A stretch of 9,347 bases of DNA, taken from assembly GCA_964541255.1 (NCBI GenBank), contig CAZIPL010000055.1, positions 1 through 9,347 of the forward strand. Direction: 5' to 3'. Shown piece after piece: positions 1 through 6,820 of the stretch (the stretch's first letter is position 1; every line of letters begins with the position of its first letter). The notes beneath the pieces were generated by a model. The model searched no databases and had not been told where the DNA came from. It saw only the letters and a list, made by a program, of their open reading frames with translations. Both the position numbers and the translations under genes were made by a program. The DNA is from CAYOSU01 sp964541255. GTDB taxonomy: Bacteria; Bacillota; Clostridia; Christensenellales; CAMQZB01.

Positions 1-346
1 CTTCATCGTTAAGACCGAGGTTAAGAATGGTATCCATCATACCGGGCATGGACGCTCTTGCACCCGAACGAACGGAAACGAGCAAAGGATTTTCCTTGTC
101 GCCGAACTTTTTGCCGGTGATCGCTTCCATCTTGTCGATGTTTTCCATGATCTGAGCCTGAATCTCTTCGTTGATGCGTCTTCCGTCTTCGTAGTACTGC
201 GTGCAAGCTTCGGTCGTAATCGTGAAGCCCTGAGGTACGGGAAGACCGATGTTGGTCATCTCTGCGAGGTTCGCGCCCTTGCCGCCGAGAAGCTCACGCA
301 TCTTTGCGTTACCTTCACTGAACAAATAGACATACTTTTTTGACAT
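1..346 (-). CDS. ppdK: Pyruvate, phosphate dikinase, N-terminal part (runs off the left edge)
   Basis: PPDK interconverts pyruvate, ATP and phosphate with PEP, AMP and pyrophosphate in the cytoplasm. In anaerobic Clostridia it often serves a PPi-linked glycolysis or gluconeogenesis. Only the first 115 codons are present. They form the start of the ATP-grasp nucleotide-binding domain, with the family signatures GGKGANLAEM (residues 21-30), GLPVPQGFTITTEAC (34-48) and SVRSGARASMPGMMDTILNL (91-110). The start ATG at 346 follows a near-perfect AGGAGG site with good spacing, and the sequence opens as PPDKs usually do (KYVYLF.EGN.KMR.LLGGKG). Codons look biased toward GC-ending forms and AAG compared with the recO-yqfC genes, which fits a highly expressed enzyme. 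It lies 175 bp after recO, separated by a hairpin, so it is probably its own transcription unit. Identification is firm; the rest of the protein is outside the window. Confidence 0.96.
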   Translation of the reverse strand, partial: MSKKYVYLFSEGNAKMRELLGGKGANLAEMTNIGLPVPQGFTITTEACTQYYEDGRRINEEIQAQIMENIDKMEAITGKKFGDKENPLLVSVRSGARASMPGMMDTILNLGLNDE

Positions 347-434
347 TTTCTGTCCTCCTAAATTGATCTTAAATTTTTAATACTTACTTAAATATCCCGC
401 CGCTTTCGAGAAAAAATCCGTCAAGCAGCATAGC

Positions 435-463
435 AAAATCTGCCAAAGTACTCTTTGGCAGAT
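435..463 (-). terminator. Hairpin after recO, probable end of the yqfC-recO operon
   Basis: A perfect inverted repeat, TCTGCCAAAG (439-448) and CTTTGGCAGA (453-462), gains one A-T pair on the outside, giving an 11-bp stem with a 4-nt loop. Read on the minus strand it is followed directly by TTTT, then GC, so the U-tract is short. On the plus strand a run of seven T lies about 14 nt beyond the stem. It sits between recO and ppdK, as expected for an operon terminator. It could also act as an attenuator or 5' RNA structure for ppdK. Confidence 0.55.
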
Positions 464-521
464 ATATCTTACTATATTTTTTTAATTTTAACAACCTTTT
501 TAAGCGGTTTTTTTGACGAAA

Positions 522-1265
522 TTAGTCGCTGTTGCAAAGTTTTGCGAAACTTACCAAGCTGTCGTTTTTGAAAAACAGCTTGAAATATACAAGCTTATAC
601 ATAATTCTTAAGGCGTTCATGACGGATATTCCGTCAAACGGCAAGCACGAAATCTCCTCTTCGCTTTTTTCTACGCAATTTTTTATGAGCGCAAAAGTGT
701 TTTTGTCTATAACGCTTTTCCCCTCTTCCGCACATTTTGCGCAATAGAACGAACAGCTGTCATAAGTGAAATACGCATCGCCCGTAATTTCGTTTTTGCA
801 TTTTCTGCACGAAAAATCTTCTATCGAAAAGCCCAAAGTACCGAGCATTTTTAGCACAAGCTTAATCGCCAAATATGCGATATTCGCTTTACAGTCCGAT
901 ATGCTTCTAAGCGCCGAAACGAGCGTTACGAGCTCGTCTCCCGACGGTTCGTTTTCGTCGAACGCGTGAAGAGCTATTTCAAGCAGCGCGCAAGCGAGGT
1001 AATATTTTTCGATATTCCCTCTCAATTCGTAAAAAAGCTCGTACATCGTAAAGCCCGACGCTATGTATCTTCCGCCCTTTTCGACGAGTTCGTACTCGCC
1101 GAAGCAAAACGATTCTGCGGCGGCTTTAAGCTTTGCTTTCGGCTTTTTCACGCCTTTGAAAAGCACCGTAAGCTTTCCGTCGCTGTCCGTCAAAAGGGTT
1201 ACCAGCTTGTCCGTTTCGTTTATTTCGATGCTTTTTATTACTATTGCGGATACTTTTTTATTCAC
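522..1265 (-). CDS. recO: DNA repair protein RecO
   Basis: RecO works with RecR, and with RecF, to load RecA onto SSB-coated single-stranded DNA during gap repair. The 247-residue length is usual. Residues 1-80 match the N-terminal OB fold, with the typical pattern of alternating strands then KG.KKPKAKLKAA (37-50) and ELFYELRGNIEKYYLACALLE (76-96). The C-terminal half carries a cysteine cluster, C153-x2-C156 and C171/C175-x2-C178, corresponding to the zinc site seen in many RecO proteins. The start is a GTG at 1265 that overlaps the yqzL stop (GTGAATAA). No strong ribosome site precedes it, so translation is probably coupled to yqzL. The position after era and yqzL is the conserved Firmicute order. 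Confidence 0.95.
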   Translation of the reverse strand: MNKKVSAIVIKSIEINETDKLVTLLTDSDGKLTVLFKGVKKPKAKLKAAAESFCFGEYELVEKGGRYIASGFTMYELFYELRGNIEKYYLACALLEIALHAFDENEPSGDELVTLVSALRSISDCKANIAYLAIKLVLKMLGTLGFSIEDFSCRKCKNEITGDAYFTYDSCSFYCAKCAEEGKSVIDKNTFALIKNCVEKSEEEISCLPFDGISVMNALRIMYKLVYFKLFFKNDSLVSFAKLCNSD

Positions 1266-1368
1266 TCTTTTTCTTATCGGTGTTTTCTATGCTTTTATAC
1301 AGCAAATAGCAATTTATGTTACCTGTTTTTTCAAACAATTCCCAAAGTTCTTTTTTTACGTCTTTCAT
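1258..1368 (-). CDS. yqzL: YqzL family small protein
   Basis: This short gene encodes 36 residues, beginning MKDVKKELWELFEKTGNI and continuing through NCYLLYKSIE to a lysine-rich tail. The W-x-LFEKTGNI-x2-YLLYK pattern matches the tiny YqzL family (B. subtilis: W-KVFSQTGNIDTYLL-K), whose gene lies between era and recO in Firmicutes. The molecular role of YqzL is unknown. The ATG at 1368 is preceded by GGGAGAGG at suitable spacing. The stop codon overlaps the recO GTG start by 8 nt, which suggests that translating this short frame helps initiate recO. Both sequence and synteny support it as a real gene despite its size. Confidence 0.88.
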   Translation of the reverse strand: MKDVKKELWELFEKTGNINCYLLYKSIENTDKKKSE

Positions 1369-1419
1369 AGCCTCTCCCTCGCATTAACTTAGTAACAGTA
1401 TATGCAAGGAAAAAAGCTT

Positions 1420-2322
1420 TTAGTCGTCGTAATTTTTCGGATCGAAGCCGAATTCTCTCGTTCTCGCTTCGGAATCGCGCCAGTTTTCTTTTACTTTGAC
1501 AAATAATTCCAAGAATACTCTCTCGCCCGTAAACCTTTCCAAATCCTCTCTGGCTCTTGTGGCGACGTTTTTGAGCGCTTCGCCGTTTTTGCCGATAATT
1601 ATTCCCTTATGCGCTTGCTTTTCGCATATTATATCGGCATAGATTCTGTAAAGTCCGTTATCCTCATCGTAGGAAAATTCCTGTATTTCAACGGCGACTC
1701 CGTGGGGGATTTCTTCGTTGTAGGCATACAAAATCTTTTCCCTTATTCTTTCAGCCGCAATGAACCTCATGGGCTTATCGGTCAAAAAGTCGTCGTCATA
1801 CATCTTTTCACCCTCGGGAATAAGCTTGACTACTTCTTCCAAAAGAACGTCTATGTTTTTGTTTCTGAATGTCGATATTGGAATTATCGCATTGACGCCG
1901 TCGATTTTTCCTATTTTATCGACATAAGAAACGAGCTTTTCCTTATTGGCTCTGTCAAGCTTAGTCAAAAGGCAAATTAAAGGTATTCCGTTTGACGCGA
2001 AGTTTTCTATCTCTTTAACGACGCCGTCATAAAGCGGTTTTTCGCCGTCTACGCAATATATTATGACGTCAACGTCGCTCGATGCGGTCTTGACGCCTTT
2101 ATTCATATACTTCGAAAGAGGATTCGTACCTTTGTTGATTCCCGGCGTATCGACAAAAGCGATTTGATATTCGTCCGTCGTCAAAACGCCCTCGATGACG
2201 TCTCTCGTCGTTTGCGCTTTGGGGGATACTATCGAAACCTTTTCGCCGACGAGCTTATTAAGAAGGGTTGACTTTCCTACGTTCGGTCTCCCCACTATCG
2301 TTACTTTGCCGAATTTATACAT
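1420..2322 (-). CDS. era: GTPase Era
   Basis: Era is an essential-type GTPase that binds the 3' end of 16S rRNA and assists maturation of the small ribosomal subunit. The 300-residue length is standard. The GTPase motifs are G1 GRPNVGKS (11-18), G2 around QTTR (37-40), G3 DTPG (58-61), G4 TKLD (120-123) and G5 near IST (149-151), where SA is more usual. The C-terminal KH domain has AERIREKIL (190-198), the conserved EEIPH (203-207) and the GxxG loop GIIIGKNG (240-247), which contacts RNA. The ATG overlaps the ybeY stop (ATGTATAA) and has GGAG 9 nt upstream. Its partner in rRNA processing, ybeY, lies directly before it. Fifty-one bases follow before yqzL. Confidence 0.98.
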   Translation of the reverse strand: MYKFGKVTIVGRPNVGKSTLLNKLVGEKVSIVSPKAQTTRDVIEGVLTTDEYQIAFVDTPGINKGTNPLSKYMNKGVKTASSDVDVIIYCVDGEKPLYDGVVKEIENFASNGIPLICLLTKLDRANKEKLVSYVDKIGKIDGVNAIIPISTFRNKNIDVLLEEVVKLIPEGEKMYDDDFLTDKPMRFIAAERIREKILYAYNEEIPHGVAVEIQEFSYDEDNGLYRIYADIICEKQAHKGIIIGKNGEALKNVATRAREDLERFTGERVFLELFVKVKENWRDSEARTREFGFDPKNYDD

Positions 2323-2782
2323 TTGCTTTCTCCAAAATCTCTTCTTCTTTGGCCCTCATAACCTTTTTATCCTCGTCGGTCATATGGTCATATCCCAAAA
2401 CGTGCAATATTCCGTGCGTCAAAAGGTAGGAAAACTCCCTCTTCTCACCCGTGCCGTATTCCTTTGCCTGCTCGAATATTTTGTCCATACATACGACGAT
2501 ACACCCTAAGTTTAGCATACCGCTGTCGGGATCTATATCGAAAGGAAAGTCTATTAATCTTATCTTTTTACCGAAGATTCCGTCTAAGTTCGGGAAAGAC
2601 AAAACGTCCGTAACCGCGTCGACTTCTCTCGTTTCGGCGTTTATTTCCTTTATCTCTTCGGAAGAGACGAAGCTAAGTTCTATATACGACTTTTTCGGGA
2701 GGGAAAACTCCTTTGTCGCAACTTCTGCAAGGCGATCTATTATCTCGCCGTAATTTTCGTTTTCGTCGTAGTATATTATCAT
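2315..2782 (-). CDS. ybeY: Endoribonuclease YbeY (16S rRNA maturation)
   Basis: YbeY is a zinc-dependent UPF0054 RNase involved in 16S rRNA 3' end processing and ribosome quality control. The 155-residue protein has the metal-binding signature HGILHVLGYDH (123-133), giving His123, His127 and His133. It also has the family motif TDVLSFP (58-64) with a conserved Arg52 just before it. The segment that is normally LGD(I/L)V reads LGCIV here, with Cys94 where Asp is usual. The gene starts with ATG overlapping the TGA of the upstream membrane phosphodiesterase (ATGA), and the ribosome site is weak, so translation is probably coupled. PhoH upstream and Era downstream are known functional companions. 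Confidence 0.96.
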   Translation of the reverse strand: MIIYYDENENYGEIIDRLAEVATKEFSLPKKSYIELSFVSSEEIKEINAETREVDAVTDVLSFPNLDGIFGKKIRLIDFPFDIDPDSGMLNLGCIVVCMDKIFEQAKEYGTGEKREFSYLLTHGILHVLGYDHMTDEDKKVMRAKEEEILEKANV

Positions 2783-4272
2783 TGTTTGTCGCTCATATTG
2801 TTTTGCTCGGGCATTTTCATTATGCGGAGCTTAGGATAGCTTATTCTTTCGTGATATACGCCCGAAAGCGCGTCAACTAAAGTATATCTTATTACTTGAA
2901 GGTCTTTGAAGGTAATCTCGCACGCGTCGAACTGCTCGAGCTCCATACGCTCTTCGATTATGCCCTTGACCTTTTCGTCGATCGCTTCTTGAGTTCTCGA
3001 CGGAAGGCTTCTTACCGCCGCCTCGCACGCGTCGCAAATCATTATTATCGCGGAAATCTTCGTTGTAGGAAGAGGTCCGTCATAAGAATAATCCTTGACA
3101 TCTACATAGCCGTCGGTGAATTTTTTCGCTTTGGTATAGAAATACGTTATCGGCATCGTGCCGTGATGCTCGGCACACGCGGCGATAATCTCTTTCGGGA
3201 AGCCGTGCTTTTTGAGTATCTCGACGCCCGCTTGAACGTGACGTTTAATTAAGCTTACCGATAGTTCGGGAGTCAATTTGTCGTGAGGATTGTTTTCCCC
3301 TTTTTGGTTTTCGGTAAATACCGACGGATCTATCGACTTTCCTATATCGTGGTAATATCCCGCAGCCCTTGCAAGTCTAGCGTCTTCGCCTATTGCAAGA
3401 GCGCAAGTTGCGGCAAGGTTAGCTACCGCCATGGAATGATTGAACGTTCCCGGAGCTTCCTCGGACATCTTGAACAAAAGACCTTTGTTTATGTCCGTTA
3501 TCTCGGTGAGATAATAAGGAGTCGTTACTTTGAATATTCCCTCGAAAACAGGAAGAATTCCTATATACACAAAGCCCGTAACAATCGGCGAAACGGCGGA
3601 TTGCAAAATCGCCGCAACTAGTCCCGAAACAGACCATTCGAAGTAGGTGAAATATAGCGCAGACGTTACGAGTGCGTAAAGAGGAATTACCAAAACGACG
3701 GTGAACATCGTTTTTATTCTCTTGTCGTCTTTCGCAACTATCATCGTCATGATTATTCCCGAAAGCATACTCGTTATCGCGGGAACAACGATTGCAGACG
3801 ATACGGGTTGCATGAAGCTTTCGACAAGAATGAAAATCGTGCCGATGATTATTTCGGAATAAATCGCCGTGCGCTTATTTATCATGACGGCGATGAATAT
3901 CCCAGCCAACGCAAAAGGTCTTGCGTAGCGGCTGAAATACATGTCCGTCAAAAGGCAGGCGCAAATCGTAAGCGTAATCGAAAATGAAATTATTAAGTAC
4001 GCTTTGAGCTTCGACATTCCTTTGGGCTGGCTCTTTCCCAAAACGACATATGACAGCGAGAACATAAACATAATGACAAGCGCCAAAAAAAGCGCACGCC
4101 AGATGTTTCCGTCTATCATTAGTCTCGAAAAGACCGAAACGTCGGTGAAAAGTCTTGTCAAGATAAATGAAAGTATCGCAACCGCAAAAAGTAGCGACAA
4201 GCCCACTATCCCGAGAAGTCTTTCGATTTCTTTTTTGTTGAGATTTTTAATAAATTCGTTTTCCGTTTTCAT
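2779..4272 (-). CDS. pgpH: 7TM-HD membrane phosphodiesterase, PgpH/YqfF-like, lacking the extracellular sensor domain
   Basis: This is a membrane protein with a cytoplasmic HD domain, homologous to B. subtilis YqfF and Listeria PgpH; PgpH hydrolyses the second messenger c-di-AMP to pApA. About eight hydrophobic segments span residues 19-41, 58-78, 91-110, 117-132, 136-152, 157-180, 188-210 and 218-241. The HD domain follows, with FNHS (277-280, His279), the YHDIGK metal motif (307-312, His308-Asp309), ENQ...NPHDKL (321-333), His345, the His369-His370 pair and Asp414. All HD metal ligands appear present. At 497 residues it is about 200 shorter than usual. Where family members carry a large extracellular 7TMR-HDED domain between the first and second membrane helices, only about 16 residues (42-57) remain. 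The ATG overlaps the phoH end by 26 nt. The c-di-AMP activity is inferred from homology. Confidence 0.9.
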   Translation of the reverse strand: MKTENEFIKNLNKKEIERLLGIVGLSLLFAVAILSFILTRLFTDVSVFSRLMIDGNIWRALFLALVIMFMFSLSYVVLGKSQPKGMSKLKAYLIISFSITLTICACLLTDMYFSRYARPFALAGIFIAVMINKRTAIYSEIIIGTIFILVESFMQPVSSAIVVPAITSMLSGIIMTMIVAKDDKRIKTMFTVVLVIPLYALVTSALYFTYFEWSVSGLVAAILQSAVSPIVTGFVYIGILPVFEGIFKVTTPYYLTEITDINKGLLFKMSEEAPGTFNHSMAVANLAATCALAIGEDARLARAAGYYHDIGKSIDPSVFTENQKGENNPHDKLTPELSVSLIKRHVQAGVEILKKHGFPKEIIAACAEHHGTMPITYFYTKAKKFTDGYVDVKDYSYDGPLPTTKISAIIMICDACEAAVRSLPSRTQEAIDEKVKGIIEERMELEQFDACEITFKDLQVIRYTLVDALSGVYHERISYPKLRIMKMPEQNNMSDKQ

Positions 4273-5248
4273 CCTTTGTGTTTACCTTTTCAGCTTTTTC
4301 GTATGCTTTGATTATATTCATTACAAGCTCGTGCCTAACTACGTCCTTTGCCGTAAAGCGGCAAATCGCTATGTCGTCGATTCCTTGAAGTATCTTCGAC
4401 GCATGAACAAGTCCGCTCGTCTTTCCCTCGGGAAGATCGGTCTGCGTGACGTCGCCCGTTATTATCATCTTGCTGTTTTCGCCCAAACGCGTTAAGAACA
4501 TCTTCATTTGCTCTTTCGTCGTGTTTTGCGCTTCATCTAAGATGATGAAAGAATCGGACAACGTTCTTCCTCGCATATACGCAAGCGGCGCGACCTCTAT
4601 AACTCCTCTTTCGACGAGCTTTCTATATTGATCGAGCCCGAACATCTCGCCGAGAGCGTCGTATAGCGGTCTTAAATAAGGATCTACCTTATCTTGAAGA
4701 TCGCCCGGCAAAAATCCGAGTTTTTCTCCCGCCTCTACTGCGGGACGAGTGAGAACTATTTTTTCGACCTCTTTGTTTTTATACGCAACCGCCGCCATGG
4801 CAACGGCAAGATAGGTCTTTCCCGTTCCCGCGGGACCTATACCGAAAACAACGTGATTTTTCTTCACCGCATCGACATAGCTCTTCTGCCCGAACGTCTT
4901 GCACTTAATCTGTCTGCCTCTATGCGTTATTGCGATTACGCCGTTCATTATGTCGGATATTTCGTCCGCCATGCCCTCTCGAGCAAGCGATATGCAATAC
5001 CTTATTTTCGACTTATCGATAAACTCGTTTTTGCCTACTATCGAAAGAAGATTCTCTATGACGCTCTTCGCAGTTTCTAAAGACTCCTCGTCTCCGAAAA
5101 GCTCTATTCCCTCGTCCGTTTGCTTGATATCGACGGAAAGCTCCTCTTTGATTATCTCGATATTTTCGTCAAACGAGCCGAAAAGCTTCATTACCTTATC
5201 GACGCTTGCTTCAATTACTATTCTGTTTTCTTCGGAATTGTTTCCCAT
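4247..5248 (-). CDS. phoH: PhoH family ATPase (PhoH/YbeZ type)
   Basis: The product is a cytoplasmic P-loop ATPase related to helicase ATPase domains. Genes of this type are linked to ybeY across bacteria and are implicated in RNA and ribosome metabolism. Residues 1-75 or so form the N-terminal KH-like region. The ATPase core has Walker A GPAGTGKT (138-145), LTRPAVEAGEKLGFLPGDLQ (166-185), Walker B FIILDEAQN (234-242) and the sensor-like ITGDVTQTDLP (263-273), all typical of PhoH. At 333 residues the length is normal. The ATG begins one base after the yqfD stop, with GGGA a few bases upstream. The start is supported by the MGNNSEENRIVIEASVD-like beginning, which fits the family length. The gene lies between the sporulation pair and pgpH, as in other Firmicutes. 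Confidence 0.96.
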   Translation of the reverse strand: MGNNSEENRIVIEASVDKVMKLFGSFDENIEIIKEELSVDIKQTDEGIELFGDEESLETAKSVIENLLSIVGKNEFIDKSKIRYCISLAREGMADEISDIMNGVIAITHRGRQIKCKTFGQKSYVDAVKKNHVVFGIGPAGTGKTYLAVAMAAVAYKNKEVEKIVLTRPAVEAGEKLGFLPGDLQDKVDPYLRPLYDALGEMFGLDQYRKLVERGVIEVAPLAYMRGRTLSDSFIILDEAQNTTKEQMKMFLTRLGENSKMIITGDVTQTDLPEGKTSGLVHASKILQGIDDIAICRFTAKDVVRHELVMNIIKAYEKAEKVNTKDENGKRIY

Positions 5249-5249
5249 A

Positions 5250-6320
5250 CTATCCCATTCTCTTTTCCGCAGTTACCGTAACTTCGAGATAAAATCCCTC
5301 TTCAGCTTCGACAACCGACGTTTCTATCGATTTTATTTCATAAAGCCCTTCTTCGGCTTTTTTGCGTTCTTTTGCTATGATTTTTGCCTTTTCAAGCTCG
5401 ATGTCCGTTTCTTTTTCTTCCGCAACGCATTCGAAGTATTCCTTTCTCTTCACTCTTATCGGCAAAATTCCGAAAACGTCTATATTTTTCTCAATAAGTT
5501 CAAAGTATTCGTATGGCGGCTCGTTTTGAAAAGACTTCCCGAAAAGCTCGATTTCGCCGCAAACGTGTTTTTGCCCCGTGCGGATAATTCTAATTTGGCT
5601 TCTCGGCAAAAAGTATTGCCGTTTTGTCGTAACAAGTCCATACACTTCGCCTTTTGCAAAGGTAATGACCTTTCTTCCAGACCTTTCGTCAACAACAAAG
5701 CCGTCGATAAGAGTATCGCCTTTTTTTACGCAATCGCCGATTTTGACGTTTAATCTTCCCGAAAACACCACCGCTCTCGTAATAACGCCGTTGAATTCGC
5801 TTTTTATCTCAAAAACGCTTTCTTCGACCTGCGCTTTTTCGGAGCCTTGCACTTCGACTTCGAGCTTCCCGAATAGCATCGACACTTCGCAAAAGGAAAC
5901 GCCTTTTATTGACATAATCTCGTCTCGAAGCTTTTTCGTATCGACGTTTTTTTGCAACATCGGGATTTTCAAGCTGTCGTCTATGGTTTTTTCGACAAAC
6001 TCCGAAACGCTTTCGTCGCATTTTATATCGACTCTAAATATGAAAAAGAACGGCAAAAGCGACACTATCGCAAAAGCAATCAAAAACGAAAGCAAATATT
6101 TTCGCTTTTCGAGCGCTTTTTTATACGACAATTCTTCGCATACGCAATTATTATACAACGAATGCGACAAAATATCAAGTATTTGTTCTTTATCCGTTTC
6201 GTTTGCGATAAAGCAAATCTTCCCGTCCTTTTTCTCGATATGCCTTATCGAAAACTTTTTCAGCTTATTTATTAGTCTTGTTAAGTCTTTCGTTTTGACG
6301 GTTATTTTTACTTTTCTCAT
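5250..6320 (-). CDS. yqfD: Sporulation protein YqfD
   Basis: YqfD is a sporulation protein belonging to the mother-cell sigma-E regulon in B. subtilis; its biochemical role is unresolved. Using the ATG at 6320, the protein has 356 residues: a small N-terminal cytoplasmic region (1-72), one membrane helix (about 74-97) and a long C-terminal extracytoplasmic part. The latter includes a hybrid-barrel-like segment, GVITRAVVFSGRLNVKIGDC (178-197) continuing to GDTLIDG (201-207), characteristic of the family, and a charged helix near 300-325. An in-frame GTG at 6350 would add 10 residues (MRWKKSRLSE). I prefer the ATG because the family usually begins with a beta strand close to KVKITVK, although neither start has a strong ribosome site. 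The start overlaps the yqfC end by 56 nt, and the stop lies one base from phoH. Confidence 0.9.
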   Translation of the reverse strand: MRKVKITVKTKDLTRLINKLKKFSIRHIEKKDGKICFIANETDKEQILDILSHSLYNNCVCEELSYKKALEKRKYLLSFLIAFAIVSLLPFFFIFRVDIKCDESVSEFVEKTIDDSLKIPMLQKNVDTKKLRDEIMSIKGVSFCEVSMLFGKLEVEVQGSEKAQVEESVFEIKSEFNGVITRAVVFSGRLNVKIGDCVKKGDTLIDGFVVDERSGRKVITFAKGEVYGLVTTKRQYFLPRSQIRIIRTGQKHVCGEIELFGKSFQNEPPYEYFELIEKNIDVFGILPIRVKRKEYFECVAEEKETDIELEKAKIIAKERKKAEEGLYEIKSIETSVVEAEEGFYLEVTVTAEKRMG

Positions 6321-6567
6321 TTCGCTTAATCTCGATTTTTTCCACCTCACCCTCTATCGCAAGATACCCGTTTCCGACGTCTTTAACGTTTAAGTTTCCA
6401 AACAGCGTTATATCACACTTTTTCGTCGAAAAGCTTATCTCGTTTTCGGTTGCGACATATAGCTTTTTTACACCCTCAACATAAACGCAACTTTCGTATA
6501 CATATAAAAAATACGGCGAAAGGAATCCTTCCCCGAAAAGCTTTTCCAACTCTTTTTCAAACGCCAT
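6265..6567 (-). CDS. yqfC: Sporulation protein YqfC (YabP/YqfC family)
   Basis: This 100-residue protein matches the small YabP/YqfC family of sporulation proteins, related to the spore-coat assembly factor YabP. The pattern is SPYFLYVYESCVYVEG (17-32), a short strand with NEISFSTKKCDITLFGNLNV (42-61) and the terminal YLAIEGEVEKIEI (68-80), which corresponds to the usual ILEGKIEQV ending. A lysine- and asparagine-rich tail of 20 residues (81-100) extends past the normal end and is encoded over the start of yqfD. The reading frame is open upstream to 6798, but the ATG at 6567 is the real start because TAAGGAG precedes it by 6 nt and the family begins there. It is the first gene of the minus-strand run. 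Confidence 0.9.
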   Translation of the reverse strand: MAFEKELEKLFGEGFLSPYFLYVYESCVYVEGVKKLYVATENEISFSTKKCDITLFGNLNVKDVGNGYLAIEGEVEKIEIKRNEKSKNNRQNERLNKTNK

Positions 6568-6573
6568 ATTTTT

Positions 6574-6580
6574 CTCCTTA
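6574..6580 (-). promoter_or_regulatory. Ribosome binding site of yqfC
   Basis: On the minus strand TAAGGAG lies 6 nt before the ATG at 6567. It decides the start of yqfC against a longer open frame that would run to 6798 through AT-rich and palindromic DNA. Confidence 0.85.
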
Positions 6581-6588
6581 ATATAAAT

Positions 6589-6632
6589 AATATTCCACGA
6601 TATAATATATACTTCAAAAAAGGCTTTATATG
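6589..6632 (-). promoter_or_regulatory. Candidate promoter(s) for the yqfC operon
   Basis: Two readings are possible. A sigma-A-like one has TTGAAG (6617-6612) and AATATT (6594-6589) with a 17-bp spacer, each matching four of six consensus bases. A sigma-E-like one has CATATAA (6632-6626), then 14 bp, then TATATATT (6611-6604), which resembles CATACAnT. B. subtilis yqfC and yqfD are sigma-E controlled, which favours the second for sporulation. The housekeeping genes downstream need a vegetative promoter. The region is very AT-rich, so chance matches are likely. Confidence 0.3.
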
Positions 6633-6665
6633 TGAAAAACAATTGAAAAATAAGAAGATATATTA

Positions 6666-6713
6666 TATAATACAAGAAGTTTCTGTTTTGCTTGCAAAGA
6701 ACAGAAACTTCGA
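6666..6713. repeat. 48-bp palindromic repeat, copy 1 (intact hairpin)
   Basis: The unit opens with TATAATACAAGAAGT and closes with GAAACTTCGA, both identical to copy 2. Inside, GAAGTTTCTGTT (6676-6687) pairs perfectly with AACAGAAACTTC (6700-6711), a 12-bp stem with a 12-nt loop containing the self-complementary TTGCTTGCAA. The plus strand continues as GATGTTTTT, so it might terminate transcription rightward; the minus side lacks a U-run. It looks like a small dispersed (REP- or MITE-like) unit. Confidence 0.7.
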
Positions 6714-6787
6714 TGTTTTTCAAGCTAAGAAGCACAAAACGATAGTTTTGCGGCAAAAGCGAAGCGTTTGCAAAATGGTTTGGCGTC

Positions 6788-6820
6788 AGACAAAACATTT
6801 ACTTCTTATAGGTTATAATA
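6788..6820. repeat. Imperfect direct repeat of about 33 bp, left copy
   Basis: It begins AGACAAAA, followed by 7 variable bases, then TTCTTATAGGTTA (6803-6815) and an AT-rich end that overlaps the start of the second 48-bp unit. The right copy lies about 190 bp away at 6977-7009, with one base less in the variable part. Confidence 0.65.

Noticed and set aside
21..206. Minus-strand 61-codon frame inside ppdK
   Set aside because: It is an alternative frame of the clearly identified ppdK coding sequence.
1369..1419. Possible internal promoter between era and yqzL (TATACT near 1397)
   Set aside because: No acceptable -35 box at the right distance, and the match is short in an AT-rich gap.
4899..5753. 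284-codon plus-strand open frame across phoH and yqfD
   Set aside because: It lies antisense to two genes with clear motifs, its translation is low-complexity (Ser and Phe rich), and no family is recognisable.
5578..6393. 271-codon plus-strand open frame across yqfD and yqfC
   Set aside because: It is antisense to the yqfC-yqfD pair with no ribosome site or recognisable domain; it arises from codon bias on the coding strand.
6568..6798. Upstream extension of the yqfC frame to an ATG at 6798
   Set aside because: The extra 77 residues translate promoter-like AT-rich DNA and a palindrome, and the ideal ribosome site at 6574-6580 fixes the start at 6567.
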